Assembly (NCBI GenBank): GCA_937900675.1
Contig: CALCEA010000136.1
Location: 1 to 16,571, forward strand
DNA from: an uncultured Chitinophagaceae bacterium
GTDB lineage: Bacteria; Bacteroidota; Bacteroidia; Chitinophagales; Chitinophagaceae
DNA: 16,571 bases
Reading direction: 5' to 3'
The notes beneath the pieces were generated by a model. It was not told the DNA's origin and did no database searches. It was given only the letters and a program-made list of their open reading frames with translations. How positions within the stretch are numbered: the stretch's first letter is position 1; each line of letters starts with the position of its first letter. Of the stretch, positions 6,822 through 14,094 are shown one piece after another. Both the position numbers and the translations under genes were made by a program.

Positions 6822-8041
6822 TTGCTCCAGGTCATTTCCATTTCTTTTAATTGATCTTCCACACCGTAGAAAGAAGTAATCTTGTGTATTACTGCTTCTA
6901 CCACTGCGTCTGGACAGCTTGCGCCGCTCGTCATTAAAATAGAAATAGATGCTTTATTAGGTAAGTAGTTAGAAACAATCACAGACTCTTTATTCTTCCA
7001 GTCGGTTTTTTGAATTTGTTCCTTATTAATTATTTTACTCGCATCGTCAATAAAGTAAGTAGGTAGTTTTTGTTCGCAAAGTTCTACTAAGTGAGAACTA
7101 TTACTGCTATTTTTTCCGCCCATTACGATGGCCAAATCTGCACTTGTTTCCAATAAGCCAATAACTGCAGATTGATTGTCATTGGTTGCATAACACAATG
7201 TGTCTCTAGTATCTGCAAAATGTTCTTTGATATGTTCGGCGCCAAATTTTTCGATAATTACAGACCTTAAATAATCCGAGATGGCTTGAGTATCCGTTGC
7301 TAATTGAGTAGTTTGATTTACTACGCCAATTTTATCTAAATCTTTTATAGGATCAAAATGCTTTGAATACCTGCCTTTAAACTGAAGTTCAAATGCTTCT
7401 AAGTTAATCTTTCCTAAAATGAAAGCACCTAGTACTTTTGCTTCTTCCATATCATTTACTACTATAGAAGGCGTGTTGGCTGCAGCATGAGAAAATGTAG
7501 CTCTTGTTTCTTCATGCTTTGGTTTGCCATGAATAATAATGGAGTATCCTTTTTTGGCAATCTGCTCGCTTCTGTTCCAAACTTTTTCTACAAATGGACA
7601 AGTAGTATTGTATTTCTGAATATCAATTCCTTTTTGAATAATTTTTTCTTCTAATTCTAAAGTGGTTCCAAAAGCTGGTATGATAACCACATCATCTGCA
7701 TTCAAAGTGCTTAGTGGAATTAATTCATTCCCTAAAGTATCTTGTAAAAACTGAACGCCTCTTTTGGTAAGGTCTGCATTTACTTGAGGATTATGAATCA
7801 TCTCACTTAATAAGAAAATTCTTTTTCCTTTATTTTCTTCAATGGTTTTATAAGCGATATTGATTGCATTCTCTACCCCGTAACAAAATCCAAAATGCCT
7901 AGCCAAGTATATTTTCAAGTTCCCAAAATCCAATAATGTTGGACTAAAGTCTTTCTTTAGTTTATCTTGTTCTTTGCGCTTTTGTTTAATGGCAGAGATT
8001 AGATTACTTCTATAACCAGTAGGTACTTCAAAACTTTTCAT
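6818..8041 (-). CDS. ispH: 4-hydroxy-3-methylbut-2-enyl diphosphate reductase, long form
   Basis: Last enzyme of the MEP isoprenoid pathway; its [4Fe-4S] cluster reduces HMBPP to IPP and DMAPP. The three cluster cysteines are visible: C53 (HFGFCYGVE), C148 (NTTCPFVEKVW) and C283 (TLCYATND). Substrate-binding residues of the family are also seen: H83 (EMIHNPQVN), H176 and the following Glu residues (KPKHEETRAT), and VNQTTQLA (241-248). At 407 residues it is about 90 longer than E. coli IspH (316): there is an N-terminal extension of about 40 residues and an insert near 205-235 that includes FDPIKDLDKIG. Both, and the KHEETxAT wording, resemble the cyanobacterial/plant form. A -7 box lies 28 bases upstream of the ATG. 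It diverges from the ABC-F gene and overlaps cmk by four bases at its end. Confidence 0.95.
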   Translation of the reverse strand: MKSFEVPTGYRSNLISAIKQKRKEQDKLKKDFSPTLLDFGNLKIYLARHFGFCYGVENAINIAYKTIEENKGKRIFLLSEMIHNPQVNADLTKRGVQFLQDTLGNELIPLSTLNADDVVIIPAFGTTLELEEKIIQKGIDIQKYNTTCPFVEKVWNRSEQIAKKGYSIIIHGKPKHEETRATFSHAAANTPSIVVNDMEEAKVLGAFILGKINLEAFELQFKGRYSKHFDPIKDLDKIGVVNQTTQLATDTQAISDYLRSVIIEKFGAEHIKEHFADTRDTLCYATNDNQSAVIGLLETSADLAIVMGGKNSSNSSHLVELCEQKLPTYFIDDASKIINKEQIQKTDWKNKESVIVSNYLPNKASISILMTSGASCPDAVVEAVIHKITSFYGVEDQLKEMEMTWSN

Positions 8042-8069
8042 TCAAATTGGATTTGGTCGATAACAAGCA

Positions 8070-8077
8070 CAAAAGTA
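8070..8077 (-). promoter_or_regulatory. -7 box of the ispH promoter
   Basis: The minus strand reads TACTTTTG, an exact TAnnTTTG match, 28 bases upstream of the ispH ATG. No clear -33 TTG at 19-23 bases. It lies back to back with the ABC-F promoter in a 90-base divergent gap. Confidence 0.55.
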
Positions 8078-8119
8078 CATAGTTTCTCCAATAAATTAGC
8101 AGATACTAGTTAGGGCCCG

Positions 8120-8127
8120 TATCTTTG
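8120..8127 (+). promoter_or_regulatory. -7 box of the ABC-F promoter, abutting the start codon
   Basis: TATCTTTG, an exact TAnnTTTG match, followed by only CGCC before the ATG at 8132. A weak TTA at 8096-8098 stands 21 bases upstream in the -33 position. Transcription would start at or beside the ATG, giving a leaderless or nearly leaderless mRNA. Confidence 0.6.
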
Positions 8128-8131
8128 CGCC

Positions 8132-10051
8132 ATGCATTATGTATCAGTTGAAGGGCTAACAAAGAGTTATGGAATTTATCCCTTATTTAAAGGGATTAGT
8201 TTTAATATAAACGAAGGGGATAGAATTGCATTAATTGCAAGAAATGGGGTGGGTAAATCTACTTTATTGAAGATTATGGCAGGAAAAGAGCATCCCGATG
8301 CAGGTACCTGCAGAATTCATAAAGATGTTCATTTGGTGATGTTTGAACAAGATCCTCAATTTGATGAATCTGCGACCATTTTACAAAACTTATTTCAGCA
8401 AGATCATCCTGTAATGAAAGCCATTAGTCAATATGAAATGGCAATGGAAAGTGGAGACGAACAAGCTATTTCTGATGCGATAGTAGAAATGGAAGAAAGA
8501 AGTGCTTGGGATTTTGAATCCAAAGTAAATATTATTCTTACTCAATTAAATATTCATCATTTACAACAACCTGTTGCTAAATTAAGTGGTGGTCAAAGAA
8601 AAAGAGTTTCTTTGGCAAAGACCTTGATTCAAATTGGTTTTGATCCTAGACATATTTTATTATTAATGGATGAGCCCACCAATCATTTGGATTTAAATAT
8701 GATTGAATGGTTGGAAAATTATTTATCTCAAGAAAAAGTTACTTTATTGTTGGTGTCGCATGATCGCTATTTCTTGGAATCGGTAACGGATGAGATTTGG
8801 GAACTAGAAAGAGAAAATTTATATACTTACAAAGGCGATTACGAAAATTATTTAGAAAAGAAAGCTGCTAGAATTGAAGCTGAGCAAGCGAGTATTGATA
8901 AGGCAAAAAATACTTTTAGAAAAGAACTGGAATGGATGCGAAAGCAGCCCAAAGCAAGAACTACTAAGAGCAAAAGCCGACAGGATAATTTTTATGAGGT
9001 AGAAGCCAAGGCCAAACAAAAAATTGAAGAAGCCAATTTGCAATTGGGTATGAAAATGTCTCGTTTAGGTGGAAAGATTATCGAGTTAAAGAAAGTATAT
9101 AAATCTTACGGGGATATTCAAGTATTAAAAGGGTTTGATTATACATTTAGTAAGGGAGAGCGAGTAGGTATCGTGGGAAAAAATGGAGTGGGCAAGTCTA
9201 CTTTTTTACAAATTTTACAAGGTATAACTGCTCCTGATAGTGGAAAAGTGAATGTAGGGGATACGATTGTGTTTGGTAATTTTTCTCAAGAAGGTTTGGT
9301 GTATAAAACCGATATGCGCGTAATAGAGTATTTGAAAACCTTTGCAGAGAATTTTCCTTTGGCAAGTGGTGGCTCTTTAAGTGCAGCGCAATTCTTGGAA
9401 TTATTCTTATTTACTCCAGATAAACAATATACTTATTTAAGTGCTTTGAGTGGAGGGGAGAAAAAGCGTTTACAATTATTAACTGTCTTATTTAAGAATC
9501 CTAATTTCTTAATATTAGATGAGCCTACTAATGATTTGGATTTGCCTACCTTGGCAGTATTAGAACAATTTTTATTGGAATATACTGGTTGTGTGTTATT
9601 AGTATCCCACGATAGATACTTTATGGATAAATTAGTAGATCACTTATTTATTTTTGAAGGAGATGGTATTATTAGAGATTATCCAGGCAACTATACCCAA
9701 TACAGAATCTTGGAAAAATCTAAACAAAGCTTAAGTAGTGTAAGCTCAGATATTACTACACAAAAAGAACATCCTGTAGTAAAAAAAGAAGAGAAGCCTG
9801 CGCCAGCAATACAAGACAATACTCCCAAGCCCGCTGCCGTAAAAATGTCTTATAAAGAAAAATTAGAGTGGGAAACCTTAAATAAAGACATGCCTTTATT
9901 GGAAAAGACAAAAGCTGAATTGATGGAGCAAATGAATCAGCCTAATCTGGATTATGACGCCATTACTAAACTAAGCGAAGCCTTATCTCAAATCACCCAT
10001 CAATTAGAAGAAGCGGAACTTCGTTGGTTAGAGTTAAGTGAGAAGCAATAA
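8132..10051 (+). CDS. ABC-F family ATPase, Uup-like
   Basis: Soluble twin-ATPase protein of the ABC-F family, whose members act on ribosomes (translation factors such as EttA, antibiotic-protection factors) or, for Uup, also in nucleic-acid transactions. It has no membrane segments, so it is not a transporter. Domain 1: Walker A ARNGVGKST (36-44), signature LSGGQRKRVSLAK (151-163), Walker B LLLMDEPTNHLD (176-187), SHDR (209-212). The linker (about 240-315) is charged and helical, as in the P-site tRNA-interaction motif region. Domain 2: GKNGVGKST (349-357), LSGGEKKRLQLL (439-450), FLILDEPTNDLD (459-470), SHDR (492-495). A low-complexity Lys/Pro/Ala stretch (about 545-570) leads to a C-terminal coiled coil (575-639) like the DNA-binding tail of Uup (E. 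coli Uup has 635 residues). All catalytic elements are intact. Subfamily assignment is an inference from architecture. Confidence 0.93.
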   Translation: MHYVSVEGLTKSYGIYPLFKGISFNINEGDRIALIARNGVGKSTLLKIMAGKEHPDAGTCRIHKDVHLVMFEQDPQFDESATILQNLFQQDHPVMKAISQYEMAMESGDEQAISDAIVEMEERSAWDFESKVNIILTQLNIHHLQQPVAKLSGGQRKRVSLAKTLIQIGFDPRHILLLMDEPTNHLDLNMIEWLENYLSQEKVTLLLVSHDRYFLESVTDEIWELERENLYTYKGDYENYLEKKAARIEAEQASIDKAKNTFRKELEWMRKQPKARTTKSKSRQDNFYEVEAKAKQKIEEANLQLGMKMSRLGGKIIELKKVYKSYGDIQVLKGFDYTFSKGERVGIVGKNGVGKSTFLQILQGITAPDSGKVNVGDTIVFGNFSQEGLVYKTDMRVIEYLKTFAENFPLASGGSLSAAQFLELFLFTPDKQYTYLSALSGGEKKRLQLLTVLFKNPNFLILDEPTNDLDLPTLAVLEQFLLEYTGCVLLVSHDRYFMDKLVDHLFIFEGDGIIRDYPGNYTQYRILEKSKQSLSSVSSDITTQKEHPVVKKEEKPAPAIQDNTPKPAAVKMSYKEKLEWETLNKDMPLLEKTKAELMEQMNQPNLDYDAITKLSEALSQITHQLEEAELRWLELSEKQ

Positions 10052-10054
10052 AAA

Positions 10055-10083
10055 TGAGGCCTAGCTTATGCTTAATTGAGGCC
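10055..10083. repeat. Paired TGAGGCC repeats with an imperfect hairpin after the ABC-F gene
   Basis: TGAGGCC occurs at 10055-10061 and again at 10077-10083, a 22-base period. GGCCT (10058-10062) and AGGCC (10079-10083) can also pair around a loop that contains AGC-TTAT-GCT. There is no following T run, so a terminator role for the ABC-F transcript is uncertain; chance is possible. Confidence 0.3.
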
Positions 10084-10116
10084 CAAGTACCTAAGACATA
10101 GAATGGCTAGTATATA

Positions 10117-10140
10117 TTTTAGTGTTATATCTCACTAAAA
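10117..10140. promoter_or_regulatory. Palindromic operator candidate before the HTH gene
   Basis: A perfect inverted repeat, TTTTAGTG (10117-10124) and CACTAAAA (10133-10140), with an 8-base spacer. It ends 9 bases before the ATG of the HTH gene and overlaps a weak -7 candidate TATATTTT (10113-10120, last base differs from TAnnTTTG). The position suits a site at which the downstream protein represses itself. Binding is an inference. Confidence 0.5.
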
Positions 10141-10149
10141 CTATTTACT

Positions 10150-10572
10150 ATGAAGCCAATTGAACGAATTTCTATGTACCTACAATTCAGGAATATCTCT
10201 CCCTATTCTTTTGAAAGGAAGATCCAATTATCCAATGGGTATTATGCCAAACAGTTAAGAAACAAGGGATCTGTTGGCTCGGATATTTTGATTAAAATTC
10301 ATGAGCATTATCCCGAACTCAATATGTTATGGGTGCTCACTGGTGAAGGTAATATGATTGATGAGTCAAGGGCTATTAGTATTGCGCAAGCAGAAGAGTT
10401 TACTTATAAATATGAAGTAGAGAATATTAAACTACAAAATCTTCAAGAGGATGTGGCGCAATTAAATACTGCATTAAAAGATAAAGAGAAAATAATTACC
10501 TTATATGAGTTCATGATGAATCAGCCTGCTAGTTCATTAGTGATGAATAATTCTTCCCCCAATAGTTTATAA
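10150..10572 (+). CDS. Small XRE/CI-like HTH protein with C-terminal coiled coil
   Basis: A 140-residue protein probably acting as a DNA-binding regulator. Residues about 1-70 resemble the repressor-type helix-turn-helix common in Bacteroidota and their phages: ERISMYLQFRNIS opens the domain, SPYSFERKIQ (17-26) and LSNGYYAKQLRN (27-38) fit the HTH pair, and YPELNMLWVLTGEGNM (54-69) is the hallmark closing segment of this group (usual wording: YPEINxxWLLTGxGxM). Residues about 80-118 are heptad-like and charged, a likely dimerising coiled coil. There is no LexA/S24 peptidase or ligand domain. A 24-base palindrome lies just upstream and a strong terminator just downstream, so it forms its own transcription unit. 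No integrase or phage gene is near. The targets are unknown; self-repression is an inference. Confidence 0.75.
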   Translation: MKPIERISMYLQFRNISPYSFERKIQLSNGYYAKQLRNKGSVGSDILIKIHEHYPELNMLWVLTGEGNMIDESRAISIAQAEEFTYKYEVENIKLQNLQEDVAQLNTALKDKEKIITLYEFMMNQPASSLVMNNSSPNSL

Positions 10573-10574
10573 TC

Positions 10575-10602
10575 AAAAGGCCCCCGAAATCGGGGGCCTT
10601 TT
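10575..10602. terminator. Strong bidirectional intrinsic terminator
   Basis: AAAAGGCCCCCG (10575-10586), loop AAAT, then CGGGGGCCTTTT (10591-10602): a perfect 12-base-pair stem with a four-base loop. A and T tails on the two sides make it usable on both strands. It starts two bases after the HTH gene's stop and 22 bases before the convergent gcvP stop, so it can end both transcripts. Confidence 0.93.
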
Positions 10603-10623
10603 CTATAATGCATGTTGTAATAT

Positions 10624-13473
10624 TTAAGCGTATGATGATACGGGCTCGCATGTACAAACCAAATTTCTATCACCATGTGTATTATTCACTCTAGCTACAC
10701 TTGGCCAGAATTTATTTTGTTGTACATAAGGCAATGGGAATGCAGCTACTTGTCTTGAGTATACATGTTTCCATTCGTCAGCACAAATTACATGTTGTGT
10801 ATGTGGAGCGTTCTTTAAAGGATTGTCTACTTTATCAAAGCTTCCATTTTCGATCGCTTTAATTTCTGCGTGAATAGATAATAATGCATCACAGAAGCGA
10901 TCTAGTTCTCCTTTGTCTTCGCTCTCTGTTGGTTCAATCATAATAGTGCCTGGAACAGGGAAGCTCATTGTAGGTGCGTGGAATCCATAATCAATCAAAC
11001 GCTTTGCTACATCTTCTGCTTCAATACCAGCGCTAGCTTTGAATGGTCTTAAATCAATAATAAATTCATGCGCACAGGTTCCATTCTTTCCAGTATACAA
11101 TATTGGGTATGCTTTTTCCAATCTTGCTTTCATGTAATTGGCATTCAAAATTGCATATGAAGTAGCTAATTCTAATCCTTTAGCTCCAAGCATCTTAATA
11201 TAAGCATAACTAATTAGCAAAATACTTGCAGAACCCATTGGAGCTGCACTTACTGCGTTGGCATCATTGTTATGAACGCTATGTCCTGGTAAATAAGGAG
11301 CTAATTTATCGTTCACGCAAATTGGGCCCATGCCAGGTCCACCACCACCATGTGGAATAGCGAATGTTTTATGTAAGTTCAAGTGACAAACATCTGCACC
11401 AATATTACCTGGGCTAGTTAATCCCACCTGCGCATTCATATTCGCACCATCCATGTACACCAATCCGCCTAAATCGTGAATGATTTGGCAAATCTCAATG
11501 ATGGTTTCTTCAAATACACCGTGTGTACTTGGGTAAGTAATCATTAGACCACCTAAATTATCTTTATGTTCTTCTGCTTTTGCTTTTAAATCTGCAACAT
11601 CAATATTTCCTGCAGCATCACATGCTACTACCACTACTTTAAAGCCAGCCATTACTGCACTTGCAGGATTGGTTCCGTGTGCGCTAATAGGGATTAATAC
11701 AATATTTCTGTTGGATTGATTTCTTGCTTCATGGTATGAACGAATAGTTAATAAACCTGCATACTCACCTTGTGCACCACTATTAGGTTGTAAACTACAA
11801 GCGGTGAAGCCAGTGGTTTCACATAAGTAGTCACTTAACTCTTTGGCGATTTCTTGGTATCCTTTAGTTTGTTCTGCTGGAGCAAATGGATGTAAGCCAC
11901 CAAAACAAGGCCAGCTTACTGGAATCATTTCAGTTGCAGCATTCAATTTCATGGTACAACTACCTAAGCTAATCATGCTGGTATTCAAAGAAAGATCTTT
12001 GTTTTCTAGTTGCTTAATATAACGCATCATTTGTGTTTCACTATGGTGCGTATTAAATACTGGATGTTGTAAGTAAGTGCTAGTTCTTGTTAAGCTAGCT
12101 GGGATGCTTGCATTTTTTACGGTTGCATTTTGTGCAGCAGCTTTCTTATTGGTTAACTTTTCAAATAAAGCAACAATTTGTTGTACTGTTGCAGTTGAAG
12201 AAGTTTCGTCTAAACTAATACTTACTGTACCATCACTAAAGTAATTAAAGTTAATGGCTGCAGCACTTGCTAATTTGTATAAAGCACTTGCATCAAATCC
12301 TTTGATATGCAATGTGTCAAAATAGTAAGCGTTTGCTTGTTCAATTCCTAGTGATGTTAATTGTTGTTCTAAAGATTGTGCTAAGCTATGTACTCTAGAA
12401 GCAATATTTTTCAATCCTTCTGGTCCATGATATACTGCATACATTACCGCCATATTTGCTAATAATGCTTGTGCTGTACAAATATTTGAAGTTGCTTTTT
12501 CTCTTTTGATATGTTGTTCTCTAGTTTGTAATGCCATTCTCAAAGCACGATTACCTTGCGCATCAATACTTACGCCAATCAATCTTCCTGGCATTCCTCT
12601 CTTAAATTCATCCTTTGTAGCAAAGTACGCTGCATGTGGTCCGCCGAATCCCATTGGAACACCAAATCTTTGTGTATTACCCACTGCCACATCCGCATTT
12701 AATTCTGCTGGAGTTTTCAATACAGTCAATGCTAAAATATCAGCTACTAAAATCACATAACCACCTGCTTTATGCACTTTGTCAATAAAAGCAGTGTAAT
12801 CTTCTATGCTACCAGTAGCGTTTGGATATTGTAAAATAGCTCCGAAATAAGTATTGTCAATGGCAGCAGTGGTATAGTTGCCTTCTACTAATTCGATATT
12901 TATTGGAGTAGCTCTTGTTTTTAAAACAGATTTTGTTTGTGCAAAAATGGATGCATCTACAAACAATTTAGTTTGTGTAGCATGTTCTGTTTTGTTCGCA
13001 TGATTGTATATCATCGCCATAGCTTCTGCAGCAGCAGTTGCTTCATCTAATAAAGATGCATTGGCAATAGCCATACCGGTTAAGTCGGTAATCATGGTTT
13101 GGTAGTTTAATAAACTCTCCAAACGGCCTTGTGCGATTTCTGCTTGATAAGGAGTGTATTGTGTATACCATCCTGGATTTTCAAAAATATTTCTAAGAAT
13201 AACACTTGGTGTAATGGTACCATAATAACCTTGTCCAATACAATTGGTAGCAATTACATTTTTTGAACCAATTGCTTTTAAAGATTCCAATAATTCAAAC
13301 TCAGTTAAAGCAGCTGGAATATTCATTGGCTTTTTTAAGCGAATAGAAGCTGGAACTGTTTTTTCAATTAATACATCTAAACTTGGTGCGCCAATGGCTT
13401 TCAACATTTGATTGGTTTCAGTTGCATTGGGTCCAATATGTCTTTGGATAAATTCTGCGCCGCTGTTATTCAT
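10624..13473 (-). CDS. gcvP: Glycine dehydrogenase (decarboxylating), P protein, fused form
   Basis: PLP enzyme that decarboxylates glycine and passes the aminomethyl group to lipoylated GcvH, the first step of the glycine cleavage system feeding 5,10-methylenetetrahydrofolate. The chosen ATG at 13473 gives 949 residues starting MNNSGAEFIQRHIGPN, the usual family opening. An in-frame ATG at 13509 would add 12 residues but lies inside the -7 box (13507-13514), so it cannot be on the transcript. Both halves of the fused, homodimeric P protein are present: the N-terminal half with GYYGTITPSVILRNIFENPGWYTQYTPYQAEIAQGR (wording split: residues 83-118) and the C-terminal half with LGSCTMKLN (504-511), SAHGTNPAS, MDGANMNAQ and the PLP-lysine motif HLNLHKTFAIPHGGGG (K702). 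gcvT and gcvH are not in the window. Length and motifs are complete. Confidence 0.96.
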   Translation of the reverse strand: MNNSGAEFIQRHIGPNATETNQMLKAIGAPSLDVLIEKTVPASIRLKKPMNIPAALTEFELLESLKAIGSKNVIATNCIGQGYYGTITPSVILRNIFENPGWYTQYTPYQAEIAQGRLESLLNYQTMITDLTGMAIANASLLDEATAAAEAMAMIYNHANKTEHATQTKLFVDASIFAQTKSVLKTRATPINIELVEGNYTTAAIDNTYFGAILQYPNATGSIEDYTAFIDKVHKAGGYVILVADILALTVLKTPAELNADVAVGNTQRFGVPMGFGGPHAAYFATKDEFKRGMPGRLIGVSIDAQGNRALRMALQTREQHIKREKATSNICTAQALLANMAVMYAVYHGPEGLKNIASRVHSLAQSLEQQLTSLGIEQANAYYFDTLHIKGFDASALYKLASAAAINFNYFSDGTVSISLDETSSTATVQQIVALFEKLTNKKAAAQNATVKNASIPASLTRTSTYLQHPVFNTHHSETQMMRYIKQLENKDLSLNTSMISLGSCTMKLNAATEMIPVSWPCFGGLHPFAPAEQTKGYQEIAKELSDYLCETTGFTACSLQPNSGAQGEYAGLLTIRSYHEARNQSNRNIVLIPISAHGTNPASAVMAGFKVVVVACDAAGNIDVADLKAKAEEHKDNLGGLMITYPSTHGVFEETIIEICQIIHDLGGLVYMDGANMNAQVGLTSPGNIGADVCHLNLHKTFAIPHGGGGPGMGPICVNDKLAPYLPGHSVHNNDANAVSAAPMGSASILLISYAYIKMLGAKGLELATSYAILNANYMKARLEKAYPILYTGKNGTCAHEFIIDLRPFKASAGIEAEDVAKRLIDYGFHAPTMSFPVPGTIMIEPTESEDKGELDRFCDALLSIHAEIKAIENGSFDKVDNPLKNAPHTQHVICADEWKHVYSRQVAAFPLPYVQQNKFWPSVARVNNTHGDRNLVCTCEPVSSYA

Positions 13474-13506
13474 TTTCGACTGTATTGAGAAGGTTAAAAA
13501 TTGCCA

Positions 13507-13514
13507 CAAATATA
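13507..13514 (-). promoter_or_regulatory. -7 box of the gcvP promoter
   Basis: The minus strand reads TATATTTG, an exact TAnnTTTG match, 33 bases before the ATG at 13473. No convincing -33 TTG. It decides the gcvP start, since the upstream ATG (13509) falls within it. The leader is far too short for a glycine riboswitch. Confidence 0.55.
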
Positions 13515-13573
13515 GTCAATAAATAGGCGGCCTTGGTTCTTGTTTAAGGTTTTTGCATTCCATTGGGGAAAGC

Positions 13574-13604
13574 TTGTGGATGACTGTTAAATGGTTTACA
13601 TTTG
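13574..13604 (+). promoter_or_regulatory. Bacteroidota-type promoter for the YkgJ-family gene
   Basis: TTG (13574-13576), a 20-base spacer, then TACATTTG (13597-13604): both boxes match the consensus and the spacing is right, the clearest promoter in the window. The ATG at 13614 follows after 9 bases. An in-frame TTG at 13602 forms part of the -7 box and so is not the start. Confidence 0.7.
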
Positions 13605-13613
13605 ACTGCTATT

Positions 13614-14093
13614 ATGGTGCCGTCAATTGAACAATATTTTGAAAAGCCTACCCCGGAAGTGCTTAAAAAGTTCCAAAACTTCTTAAAAAGGGTGGAAAAG
13701 AAGCAAATCTTGAAAGTTTTGCCAGATTTGCATGATTTGGCCTTTGAAAAGATCAACTGCTTGGATTGTGCGAGATGCTGTAAAAACTATTCTCCAAGAT
13801 TCAAAACTCCAGACATTAAGCGAATCAGTAAATACTTGAAATTGAAAGAAAGTGTATTTATTGAGAAATACCTTTTATTGGACAACGAAGGAGATTATGT
13901 AACCAATACGAAGCCTTGTCCATTTTTAGCAGGGGATAATACCTGTTCCATTTATGACCAAAGACCTTCAGATTGTGAAAGGTTTCCCTATACTGATGAA
14001 GATGTATTTTTCAAAAGAACATCCATTACAATGAAGAATGCAGAATTCTGTCCTGCAGTTCATGTGGTGATGGAAGAGTTGCTAAAAAAATAA
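13614..14093 (+). CDS. YkgJ-family cysteine cluster protein
   Basis: A 159-residue protein of the YkgJ/UPF0153 family, whose conserved cysteines are thought to chelate zinc or iron; the biological role is not established. After a helical, charged N-terminus (about 1-45) comes the signature C49-x2-C52-x2-C55-C56 (NCLDCARCCKNY), followed by PDIKRISKYL, a common element of the family. A second group reads PCPFL (C102), C111 in NTCSIYDQRPSDC (C121 closing it, followed by ERFPY), and FCPA (C146). That gives eight cysteines, enough for one or two metal sites. No signal peptide or membrane segment, so cytoplasmic. The start at ATG 13614 was chosen over a TTG at 13602 that lies within the promoter's -7 box. 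It diverges from gcvP and ends one base from the convergent MFS gene. The family is clear, the function is unknown. Confidence 0.88.
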   Translation: MVPSIEQYFEKPTPEVLKKFQNFLKRVEKKQILKVLPDLHDLAFEKINCLDCARCCKNYSPRFKTPDIKRISKYLKLKESVFIEKYLLLDNEGDYVTNTKPCPFLAGDNTCSIYDQRPSDCERFPYTDEDVFFKRTSITMKNAEFCPAVHVVMEELLKK

Positions 14094-14094
14094 T

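Noticed and set aside
8132..10051. ABC transporter ATPase for export or antibiotic efflux
   Set aside because: Twin ATPase domains without membrane segments, with a linker and a Uup-like coiled-coil tail, mark an ABC-F protein.
10052..10623. Prophage or integrative-element remnant around the HTH gene
   Set aside because: There is no integrase, attachment-site repeat or other phage gene; only the HTH domain type hints at it.
13474..13509. 12-residue N-terminal extension of GcvP from an upstream ATG
   Set aside because: The upstream ATG lies in the promoter's -7 box, and the family N-terminus starts at the later Met.
13474..13613. Glycine riboswitch upstream of gcvP
   Set aside because: The leader from the promoter to the ATG is only about 30 bases, and no aptamer-like structure is seen.
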